Shown here: positions 36,221 through 43,742 of the stretch, piece by piece | Numbering within the stretch: position 1 is the first letter of the stretch | Layout: every line of letters begins with the position of its first letter | NCBI GenBank assembly: GCA_024636835.1 | Contig: JAGXGH010000142.1 | Span: 1-56,427, forward strand | Origin: Verrucomicrobiales bacterium | Lineage (GTDB): Bacteria > Verrucomicrobiota > Verrucomicrobiia > Verrucomicrobiales > SLCJ01 | Length of the DNA stretch: 56,427 nt | Direction of reading: 5' to 3' | Notes under the pieces: model-generated | The model's input: only the letters and a program-made list of their open reading frames with translations | What the model was told of the DNA's origin: nothing | The model's database searches: none | Made by a program: the position numbers and the translations under genes

Positions 36221-36320
36221 ATACCAAATCTTGGTATTGATCTGACGCGAGTGGGCGGGGAGTTGGTTGATTGTGAGATACTTGTGCGCGGCGGATAATC
36301 ATATTTTTATTCGAAAGCGG
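36221..36320 (+). repeat. Dispersed intergenic repeat, copy 2
   Basis: Begins with the hairpin ATACCA-AATCT-TGGTAT (36221-36237), then GATCTGACGCG, then a segment matching 3896-3960 (shared ACTTGTGCGCGGCG-type core and TTTTTATTCG). It lacks the CGCGT module present in copy 1. It starts 47 bp after the DeoR stop. Confidence 0.72.
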
Positions 36321-36551
36321 TATTATTTGACTTCGAAGAAAGCAAGAGGCGCGACCTGGCAGCTGGTAGGCGATTGGCGGGGTGAGGTGCTGGGCGGTAT
36401 GTGCTACGGAAAATCACCGTTTGTCCACAGTTGCACACTGACCTCCATTTCCCTTCGGCCGGTGAGCGCATCTCAAGCGTCAAGCCGACTCCAATGCTTG
36501 ATTAGCGACCGCAGCAGTCGGATTAGACCGGATATGAATAGCAAAATTAAA

Positions 36552-36568
36552 TGCCCCCTAAAGGGGCA
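36552..36568 (+). terminator. Hairpin upstream of PEP-CTERM gene
   Basis: Perfect stem TGCCCC-CTAAA-GGGGCA, about 100 bp upstream of the next start. No T-run follows directly. It could be a leader structure or a terminator for upstream transcription. The rest of 36321-36668 holds no recognised gene. Confidence 0.45.
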
Positions 36569-36668
36569 ATCGAGTCACCCTGTTTCTATTTGAAACAGAT
36601 TAGTTTCCCCGTTATTTCTGATGCCAGATGAACGAAATACCGTTCATTTAAACCAACCACTCAACTTC

Positions 36669-37220
36669 ATGAAAACAAAACTTATTACAACGGCTGCTTT
36701 GGCCGCCCTCCTATTTTCGGCAAGTAGCTATGCAGCAACTATTGCAGGCGTTACGGTCGAAGATTTCTCCAGTGAGAGAGGTGGCTTCGGTCACGTTGCG
36801 ACAAACACCCTTGACGGTGATCTTGGCACTCACTGGCAGACCAACGATGACATCGCTCATTTTATCGTTTTTGACTTAGGTGCCGTATACAGTGTTGATA
36901 GTTTCACCATTTGGAATTATGAGGGGCAAGATAACTCAGACATTGAAGATATTACGGTCAATTACGGCACAACAGTCTCACTTGGTTCCTCACTTGGAGG
37001 ATACACCATTCCTAGTTCGGGAAGTAACCCAAGCACAGTTTCATTTTCTACAATCAGCGCACGTTATATTGAGCTAGATATTGCTACCTCCTATGGAGGG
37101 AATAACCAAAGACTTGGATTTACTGACATAGAGTTTAATAACGCCGTCGTGCCCGAACCTTCTACCGCAGCCCTACTCGGACTCTCTGGCCTTTCGCTAA
37201 TTCTGCGTCGACGCCGCTAG
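36669..37220 (+). CDS. PEP-CTERM protein with discoidin/F5-8C-like domain
   Basis: 183 residues from ATG at 36669 (an upstream in-frame ATG at 36621 would displace the signal peptide). The signal peptide is KLITTAALAALLFSASSYA. The mature part looks like a discoidin-like carbohydrate-binding fold: TLDGDLGTHWQTNDDIAHF...IVFDLGAVYSVDSFTIWNY, then ARYIELDI near the end. The C-terminus VVPEPSTAALLGLSGLSLIL plus RRRR is a textbook PEP-CTERM signal. It probably displays a sugar-binding module on the surface or in exopolysaccharide. A strong terminator follows. Confidence 0.9.
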   Translation: MKTKLITTAALAALLFSASSYAATIAGVTVEDFSSERGGFGHVATNTLDGDLGTHWQTNDDIAHFIVFDLGAVYSVDSFTIWNYEGQDNSDIEDITVNYGTTVSLGSSLGGYTIPSSGSNPSTVSFSTISARYIELDIATSYGGNNQRLGFTDIEFNNAVVPEPSTAALLGLSGLSLILRRRR

Positions 37221-37246
37221 GCCAAGTCGTAAATATTCTACCAAAT

Positions 37247-37276
37247 TACCGCAGAGCAATCTGCGGTATTTTTTTT
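37247..37276 (+). terminator. Rho-independent terminator of PEP-CTERM gene
   Basis: Stem TACCGCAGA / TCTGCGGTA with GCAA loop (37247-37268), followed by eight T residues. This is the clearest intrinsic terminator in the window. Confidence 0.93.
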
Positions 37277-37420
37277 GCATTCACGCATGCTCGCTCTCAG
37301 ACAACGCTCATACATCGAGGCGACGATCGGGACGTTGCGCGCGCCACTCTTCCTGAGTAATGTCTTCGGATTCAATCAATTTCATGATTGAGTCGTCTTA
37401 TAGCAATGATCCTGAGGTCA

Positions 37421-38497
37421 TCATGGTGTGCGCGGCGCAGGACCAATCGTCCCACCATCGACAAACTCGGCTTCCGGATAGGACTGCGTGCGCTTATTGA
37501 CGCCCCGACTGACTTGATTGGCCCAGCGCACCACGCGCTTGACGATAGACGCCTCATCCCAACGAACATGTGCAATCGTCGGCTGGCACCAATCGAAAAC
37601 CGGGCTGGCATCGCTGCAGATCAGTGAGACATCCCTCGGAGAGAAAATCCCTTTTAAGGCCAAGTGCTGCTGGGCGGCGACCAAGAGCTCGGGTTGGCTG
37701 ATAATCAGGGCCGTCGGCGGTGTGAATTTGAAAAGTGCATCAAGGCAGCGGTGAAACCCGACCGGGGTATCGTCCCAGTCCGGCAAATTGAAGGGGCCGA
37801 TTTGAATACTTTGCTCCTCGAGTTGGTCGAGGAAATACTGTTCTAGCCGTCCCGGTGAGGGCTGCCTGCGTTCAGAGCGCACCAGCATGGTGATGCGCCG
37901 GTGCCCGAGTTCAACCAAACGACTGATAAACTTCTGGTATGAGGGCCACTTCAGCGGAGCCGTGCCAGCGATGTCCGTCTGCGTCATGCGCCCGAAGAGG
38001 GCAAAGGCTGGCCGTTCCTGCCGGGAAAACCAATCGAGCACCTCTCCTGATCCGGCCGCCACGATCCAGGCATCCGCATCTGTATCCTCCACGAATTTCG
38101 CAATCCGCTTCGGTTGCATGCCGAGGCTTTGCATGGATTTTGAAGTCACTTTTGCGATGTGTCCGGCGGTCTGCAACTGATGGACGAGTTCGTGCAGATA
38201 ACTGCTTTTCCGATCACTTTTCTCATAGGTGAGAATCATGATGACAAGTTGCCGTCTCTCCTCAGAACTAGCCCGAAGGATCTTACGCCCTCGGCCTCGC
38301 CCCTGACGCTCCAGCAGGCCTTCTTTCTCCAACATCACCAGTGCGACTTCAACCGTCTTGTGATTGACGCCAAATTCCTGCGCCAAAGCGTTACGGCCCG
38401 GCATCTCTTTTTTCCAATACCCTTTCTGAATCCCGTCCCGAAGCGTGGTCGCGACCTGTTCGGCCAGAGAGGAAAATGAGTTTTTCGGCATCCCCAT
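37421..38497 (-). CDS. GntR-HTH / LacI-type sensor hybrid regulator
   Basis: About 358 residues from ATG at 38497; ATG at 38491 and a TTG at 38512 are in frame, and a GAGTGG stretch supports 38497. The N-terminus is a GntR winged HTH (NALAQEFGVNHKTVEVALVMLEKEGLLERQGRGRG). The rest is a periplasmic-binding-protein-like sensor (ADAWIVAAGSGEVLDWFSR, FISRLVELGHRRITML, ALIISQPELLVAAQQHLAL), as in AraR-type repressors. It is divergent from the GH36 gene, with a perfect TAAGCGCTTA palindrome between them, so it probably represses that gene in response to a free sugar. Confidence 0.87.
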   Translation of the reverse strand: MGMPKNSFSSLAEQVATTLRDGIQKGYWKKEMPGRNALAQEFGVNHKTVEVALVMLEKEGLLERQGRGRGRKILRASSEERRQLVIMILTYEKSDRKSSYLHELVHQLQTAGHIAKVTSKSMQSLGMQPKRIAKFVEDTDADAWIVAAGSGEVLDWFSRQERPAFALFGRMTQTDIAGTAPLKWPSYQKFISRLVELGHRRITMLVRSERRQPSPGRLEQYFLDQLEEQSIQIGPFNLPDWDDTPVGFHRCLDALFKFTPPTALIISQPELLVAAQQHLALKGIFSPRDVSLICSDASPVFDWCQPTIAHVRWDEASIVKRVVRWANQVSRGVNKRTQSYPEAEFVDGGTIGPAPRTP

Positions 38498-38620
38498 AAA
38501 TTGACCACTCAAGGGTCATTTTGTCGAGCTAAAGGCTCAGCGCCGATCTATTCTCAACCCAAGGGGTAGCGGCTGGCGTCCTCGCCGGTCACGCAGGTGC
38601 AACGAGTCGCGATATCCTCA

Positions 38621-38700
38621 ACACAAATTAGACACAAATTAGTAGACACAAATTAGGACACCCATAATTCACAACACAAATTAGGACACCCATAATTCAC
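38621..38700. repeat. Four direct repeats of ACACAAATTAG
   Basis: Copies at 38621, 38632, 38646 and 38674. The last two are part of a 27-bp duplicated unit (ACACAAATTAGGACACCC then ATAATTCAC) with a 28-bp period. They lie between the divergent regulator and GH36 genes. They could be operators, or remnants of a mobile REP-like unit. Confidence 0.75.
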
Positions 38701-38710
38701 GCCGAAGTTT

Positions 38711-38720
38711 TAAGCGCTTA
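38711..38720. promoter_or_regulatory. Candidate LacI/AraR-type operator palindrome
   Basis: TAAGCGCTTA is a perfect 10-bp palindrome of the LacI/GntR-hybrid operator type with a central CG, in the divergent region 38498-38887. Nothing else beyond the direct repeats is recognised in that gap. Confidence 0.5.
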
Positions 38721-38887
38721 CTTACCTTTCACCAGGCCATCGCGCGTTGATGACCTTACTGAGATGAAATGCGCAATCGCAACTTATGGCGTCTGGACTC
38801 ATGGGCATGGTGACGCTAGAGTTTGCTGAGCAACCGCAGTGGCCTTGAAAAATAGCACCAATATCTGGGTGTCAATTTCCAAGACCA

Positions 38888-40804
38888 ATGCTTAAAAAAA
38901 TATTCTTAAGCCGATCCATCTCCATGATGATGAAAAAAAATCTGTTATCCCTGTCGAAGACAACAGCCCGATTAGCGGCAATGTGTTTCAGCCTCGCTGT
39001 TCTTTGCGGAAATGAAGCCCTCGCCGCTGAAGCTCCTCCCTTACAAATCGCAGAGACCGACCTGAGCATCGATGGTGATCTCGGGACCTTCAAGGCGTCA
39101 TGGGACATAAAACATCCCGAAGCAAACGTCATGCTTGCCACTCTGACCATCGAGTCACCAGAAGCAGCAACTCCACCCAGCTTCGACATCAAATGGGAAG
39201 TCCCGTCGGTTGATATTGCCGGCGCCTGGGTTTCCGACTACGCCAAGCAAAAGCTTGACCACGAGCGCACGCGGGTCGAATCGCGCGCTGTTCAACGGGC
39301 ACCCCTGTTGATGTATTTCAGTCAGAGCGATCAGAACCGCTTTACCGTCGCTTTGTCTGATGCCATGCGTCCGGTCACCCTAAGAGGAGGCATCAAGGAG
39401 GAGGATGCGCGTCTTTACATGACGGCACATCTCTTTGGGGAGGAACACCCGATGCTGAAAAAGTATCAGGTCACCCTGCGATTTGATACCCGCCCAAAAC
39501 CTTACTACTCCATCTTGCGTGACACGGCGAGATGGTGGGCGTCCCAAGAGAACTACACACCAGCCCCAGTGCCTGAAGCCGCACGCGTGCCTGTTTATTC
39601 AACCTGGTATAGCTATCACCAAAACCTCGACCCGGACACCATCGTCGAGGAATGCAGAATCGGCGGGGAACTGGGTCTCGGAGGCGTGATCATCGACGAT
39701 GGCTGGCAGACGCTCGACGGAAACCGTGGATACGCGTTTACCGGCGACTGGAAGCCAGATCGCATTCCGGATATGAAAGGATTTGTCGATCGCATCCACG
39801 CGCTCGGCCAGAAGTTTATGCTCTGGTATTCCGTGCCGATGGCGGGCGAGAAGTCCGAAATCATCAAGCAGTTCAAGGGAAAGACGCTGGCCCACAGTGC
39901 AGGTATGCAGGCCTACGTCCTCGATCCACGCTACCCCGAGGTGCGCGAGTATCTCATCGGCGTCTATGAAACCGCCGTGCGCGACTGGGGACTCGACGGA
40001 CTGAAGCTAGATTTCATTGGAATGTTTGCTCCCAAATCAGATACCGTCCTGACCGCGGAAGACGGACGAGACTATGCGTCTGTGGACGCAGCTGTCGACC
40101 GTCTGATGACCGACATCATGGCTCGTTTACGGGCATTGAAACCGGATATCGCCATTGAATTCCGCCAACCTTACAACGGGCCATTGATGCGCAAGTATGG
40201 CAACATGCTTCGGGCGGTGGATTGCCCGAACTGTGCCCCAGTGAACCGCAAACACATCGTCGACCTGCGTCTACTGGCCGACAATACAGCGGTGCACAGC
40301 GACATGATCATGTGGCACCCGGACGAGCCGGTGGAAAGCGCTGCGCTGCAGATTCTCAATATCCTTTTCAGTGTTCCGCAAATCTCGGTTCGCTTACCGG
40401 ACGTTTCTGAGGAACACCGTCAGATGATTGGATTCTGGATGCGCTACTGGATGGAAAATCGCGATGTGTTACTAGACGGTGAGTTCCAGCCAGTTTCGCC
40501 TGGCCAGAACTACCCGATGGTAATTGGCCGGACTCCCGAAAAACTTATCGCTGCAATCTATCAAAACGTCGTCGTGTCGCCCGGCCTCAACGCGCCCGCA
40601 CAGATTGATGTAGTAAACGCCAGCCCGGAGAACGGCGATGTCGTGGTGAGGTTTTCCGAGTCCTTTGGTAAGGCAACGGTGAGCATCTACGACACCCAAG
40701 GAAAGCTCATCAGTCAAAACCCACAAACGATTGAAGCAGGTGCCGAGGTGTGGCAAGTGCCACCATCAGGGTTACTGCAAATCAGTCGGGAGTCTTCGAA
40801 ATAA
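38888..40804 (+). CDS. GH36-like alpha-galactosidase (melibiase superfamily), secreted
   Basis: 638 residues from ATG 38888; ATG codons at 38924-38930 would give a cleaner signal peptide (LAAMCFSLAVLCGNEALA), so the true start may be there. An N-terminal beta-domain precedes a TIM barrel with GVIIDDGWQTLDGN, FMLWYSVPMAG, and DGLKLDFIG with the candidate nucleophile Asp at about 373. AVDCPNCAP has a candidate acid/base Asp at about 443. The C-terminal beta-domain ends LLQISRE. These fit clan GH-D retaining alpha-galactosidases, but the barrel is divergent, so another alpha-linked sugar is possible. It is probably regulated by the divergent GntR/LacI protein. Confidence 0.8.
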   Translation: MLKKIFLSRSISMMMKKNLLSLSKTTARLAAMCFSLAVLCGNEALAAEAPPLQIAETDLSIDGDLGTFKASWDIKHPEANVMLATLTIESPEAATPPSFDIKWEVPSVDIAGAWVSDYAKQKLDHERTRVESRAVQRAPLLMYFSQSDQNRFTVALSDAMRPVTLRGGIKEEDARLYMTAHLFGEEHPMLKKYQVTLRFDTRPKPYYSILRDTARWWASQENYTPAPVPEAARVPVYSTWYSYHQNLDPDTIVEECRIGGELGLGGVIIDDGWQTLDGNRGYAFTGDWKPDRIPDMKGFVDRIHALGQKFMLWYSVPMAGEKSEIIKQFKGKTLAHSAGMQAYVLDPRYPEVREYLIGVYETAVRDWGLDGLKLDFIGMFAPKSDTVLTAEDGRDYASVDAAVDRLMTDIMARLRALKPDIAIEFRQPYNGPLMRKYGNMLRAVDCPNCAPVNRKHIVDLRLLADNTAVHSDMIMWHPDEPVESAALQILNILFSVPQISVRLPDVSEEHRQMIGFWMRYWMENRDVLLDGEFQPVSPGQNYPMVIGRTPEKLIAAIYQNVVVSPGLNAPAQIDVVNASPENGDVVVRFSESFGKATVSIYDTQGKLISQNPQTIEAGAEVWQVPPSGLLQISRESSK

Positions 40805-40808
40805 AATC

Positions 40809-40823
40809 TACCAAATCATGGTA
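40809..40823 (+). repeat. Dispersed hairpin repeat, copy 3 (short)
   Basis: TACCA-AATCA-TGGTA followed by TTGATCTGACG, matching the start of the repeats at 3822 and 36221. It begins 5 bp after the GH36 stop codon, so it could serve as that gene's 3' hairpin. Confidence 0.7.
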
Positions 40824-40921
40824 TTGATCTGACGTGAAAGATGATTGCTCAGTGGCCCGATAGTGGTAGCGCATCGGGCCACTATGTTTCCCAGCCCATC
40901 AATTCCTCAAACCAATCAGCA

Positions 40922-42307
40922 ATGAAAACACGACTATTCACCTATGCCCTTTTCTTGGGGGCTTCTGTTTTGAGTGTGGCAAGTGCCGCCGAGTCTTCAA
41001 GACCGAACATCATCTTCTTTCTCATCGACGATCAGCGCAATGATACGCTGGGATGTGCCGGGCACCCGATCATTAAAACCCCGGTGATCGACAGCCTGGC
41101 TGATGAAGGAGTGCGTTTCGAAAATGCCTTTGTCACCACCCCGATCTGCGCAGCAAGCCGGGCGTCGATTTTTACCGGACTCGTTGAGCGGACCCATGGC
41201 TACACCTTTGGCAAGCCATCGTTGAGTAAGGAACACATCGATAACAGTTACCCCATGCTGCTTCACAAGGCCGGATACCGCACCGGATTCATTGGCAAAT
41301 ACGGAGTGAAGACGGTTGGGAAACCGGAAGCTGAAATGTTCGATTATTACGAACCTCATGACCGGCTGCCCTTTATGATGGAACAAGAAGACGGCACACT
41401 AAGGCATGAGTCTGAGGTGTCCGCGGACAAGGCGATCGATTTTTTGAAGAGTAATCCCGCAAGGCAACCCTTCTGTTTATCGGTGAGCTTTAAGGCATCA
41501 CATGCCGACGATGGAGATATGGAAAATCACTTCCCTTGGCCCAAGGCTGTGGATGGGATGTATGAGGATATTGAGATCCCAGCTCCTCGATTAGATGACC
41601 CAGCCATCTATGAGAGCCACCCCGATTTTTTCAAAGAGTCATCGATGGCGCGAAAGCGTTTCTACTGGCGGTGGGACACGGAGGAAAAGTATCAGAAAAA
41701 CATGAAAGCCTATTTCCGGATGATCAGCGGGGTTGATCACTCCATCGGACGCGTCCGCCAAGCTCTCGAACAAACCGGACTCGCCGAGAATACCATCATC
41801 ATCTATATGGGTGATAATGGATACTATATGGGCGACCGTGGGTTTGCCGGCAAATGGTCGCATTACGAACAATCGCTTAGAGTGCCGCTGATCGTTTTCG
41901 ATCCACGGGCAAGCAAGGGAAAACGTGGAAAAATCGTTAGCCAGATGGCCTTGAATATCGACCTAGCACCGACGCTCATCGAGCTGGCGGGCGTCCCCCA
42001 GCCAGCGCAGTACGAAGGCCGAAGCTACGTGCCGCTGCTCAATGGCCAAACCCCGCCCGACTGGAGAAAAGATTTTTTCTGCGAGCATTTAATGGAAAAT
42101 GATTCCATCCCGAAATGGGAAGGTGTAAGAGGCGAGCAATTTGTGTATGCTTGTTACTTCGATCAGGACCCTGCCTATGAATTTCTTCACGACCTTGAAG
42201 CCGATCCAGATGAACTGACTAACCTCGCTCTAGACCCAAGGTATGAAAGCGAGCTTGTTGAGATGCGTCAGCGCTGCCGCGAGATGAAAGCCTCTCTGAC
42301 CCAATAA
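40922..42307 (+). CDS. S1 family sulfatase, secreted
   Basis: About 461 residues from ATG 40922; a further in-frame ATG at 40841 would add 27 residues before a good signal peptide (FTYALFLGASVLSVASAA), so 40922 is preferred. N-terminal metal site RPNIIFFLIDDQRNDTLG; formylglycine motif C-A-A-S-R with C76 in PICAASRAS; GDNGYYMGDRG and GFAGKWSHYEQSLRVP are later metal/active-site segments. The C-terminus has the DUF4976-like LHDLEADPDELTNLALDP. It removes sulfate esters from polysaccharide, and the Cys must be matured by an anSME or FGE enzyme not in this window. It is followed by Gfo/Idh/MocA and GH78 genes, likely one unit. Confidence 0.93.
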   Translation: MKTRLFTYALFLGASVLSVASAAESSRPNIIFFLIDDQRNDTLGCAGHPIIKTPVIDSLADEGVRFENAFVTTPICAASRASIFTGLVERTHGYTFGKPSLSKEHIDNSYPMLLHKAGYRTGFIGKYGVKTVGKPEAEMFDYYEPHDRLPFMMEQEDGTLRHESEVSADKAIDFLKSNPARQPFCLSVSFKASHADDGDMENHFPWPKAVDGMYEDIEIPAPRLDDPAIYESHPDFFKESSMARKRFYWRWDTEEKYQKNMKAYFRMISGVDHSIGRVRQALEQTGLAENTIIIYMGDNGYYMGDRGFAGKWSHYEQSLRVPLIVFDPRASKGKRGKIVSQMALNIDLAPTLIELAGVPQPAQYEGRSYVPLLNGQTPPDWRKDFFCEHLMENDSIPKWEGVRGEQFVYACYFDQDPAYEFLHDLEADPDELTNLALDPRYESELVEMRQRCREMKASLTQ

Positions 42308-42379
42308 GTTTCCAACAAATTCACCGACCACCCGCGTCTCAATTTTTCAATTACACAAACAACTAAGGTTTAAATTATT

Positions 42380-43678
42380 ATGTCGACAACACACCAACCA
42401 TTGACCATCGCCGCAGTAGGTTGCGGATCCCGCGCAAGAACATACACCTCGATCGCCATGTCGATGGAAGGCCGTTACCAAGTGACCGCTGGAGCGGATC
42501 CCGTACCCGACAGACTCGAGGCGATGCGTACCATCTCCGCCAACCCTGATTTCAAGGCATTCGAATCGGCTGATGAATTGCTCGCGCAGGATCGTCTCGC
42601 AGACGTCCTCATCATTGGAACCCAAGACAATTACCACTTTGAACCCGCCAAGAAGGCATTGGAAAAAGGTTACCATCTGTTGCTCGAAAAACCGGCAGCC
42701 CAGACGATGGAGGAAACCCTCGAACTGGCCAGACTAGCGAAGAAATACGATCGAAAAATCCTGCTATGCTTCGTTCTCCGCTACACCGATTTCTATTCCA
42801 AAGCTTATGAGATTGTACAATCGGGTCGCTTGGGCGAGGTCATGAACATTCACGCCACCGAAGGTGTGGATGCCTGGCACCAAGTACACTCCTACGTGCG
42901 AGGCAACTGGGCAAGAACCGGCGAAAGCACACCGATGATTATTGCCAAATGCAGCCATGACACCGACTACATTTCCTGGCTAATGGGTAGTAAGTGCACG
43001 TCGGTAAGCTCTTACGGCAGGCTATCCTACTTTACCGAAGCCAACGCCCCAGAGGGAGCTACCGATCGCTGCACGTCCGGATGCCCGCATGCCAAACCCC
43101 AGGGAGGCAATTGCATGTATGATGCACATCGTTATCTCGGAGAGAAGGGCAGCTGGCTGAGGATGGTCTACCATCACCCAACCGAACGCAAGGAAGAGGA
43201 TCTGCTGAACTGGTTTAAAACTTCACCGTGGGGACGTTGCGCATGGAAATGTGACAACGATGCCGTGGATCACCAAGTGGTGAATATGGATTTTGAAAAC
43301 GGAGGCACCGCCAGCCTCACCATGACGGCATTTGATTGTGGTCGGGGTCTTGAAATTTACGGAACCAAAGCCTGTTTACGTGGCGGCGATATTTACGATG
43401 GGTTTGCGAGTTCCGACATGATGATTCGCGATCACGCCACCGGCGAAGTCGAATTGATTAAACTCAAGGTTGCCGAGGACGACGGCTATCAGGGACACGG
43501 TGGCGGCGACCAAGGCTTGGTCAACGCCATGGATGCCATCTTCCGCGGTGAGGGATCACAGAACTCTCTCATCGAGCATGCCATCGAAGGCCATCTCATC
43601 GGGTTCGCTGCAGAGGAATCTCGTCTCGCCGGTGGAAAACCGGTACTTCTCGACAGCCATCAGCGAGGAAGCGCGTAA
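42380..43678 (+). CDS. Gfo/Idh/MocA family oxidoreductase
   Basis: 432 residues, cytoplasmic (no signal). Rossmann motif IAAVGCGSRARTYTSIAMS; family motif EKP in LLLEKPAAQ; second domain with HATEGVDAWHQVHSYVRGNW and a Cys-rich stretch (DRCTSGCPHAKPQGGNCMY) that could bind a metal and is not usual for the family. An AAGG Shine-Dalgarno precedes the ATG. It lies 72 bp after the sulfatase and 64 bp before the GH78 gene. In this setting it may oxidise a sugar or glycoside taken up after desulfation. The Cys-rich insertion is worth structural modelling. Confidence 0.88.
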   Translation: MSTTHQPLTIAAVGCGSRARTYTSIAMSMEGRYQVTAGADPVPDRLEAMRTISANPDFKAFESADELLAQDRLADVLIIGTQDNYHFEPAKKALEKGYHLLLEKPAAQTMEETLELARLAKKYDRKILLCFVLRYTDFYSKAYEIVQSGRLGEVMNIHATEGVDAWHQVHSYVRGNWARTGESTPMIIAKCSHDTDYISWLMGSKCTSVSSYGRLSYFTEANAPEGATDRCTSGCPHAKPQGGNCMYDAHRYLGEKGSWLRMVYHHPTERKEEDLLNWFKTSPWGRCAWKCDNDAVDHQVVNMDFENGGTASLTMTAFDCGRGLEIYGTKACLRGGDIYDGFASSDMMIRDHATGEVELIKLKVAEDDGYQGHGGGDQGLVNAMDAIFRGEGSQNSLIEHAIEGHLIGFAAEESRLAGGKPVLLDSHQRGSA

Positions 43679-43742
43679 GCCTTGGAGAGAACCCTCAACT
43701 TTAGACATTTTCTTATAAGGAACACCACAACCCATTTCATCA

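Noticed and set aside
38621..38700. Possible CRISPR array
   Set aside because: Repeats are only 11 bp with irregular 0-17 bp spacing and one 28-bp tandem duplication; no spacer-repeat pattern and no cas genes in the window.
40841..40921. Upstream ATG giving a longer first sulfatase
   Set aside because: It adds 27 residues before a complete signal peptide; translation from 40922 is more plausible.
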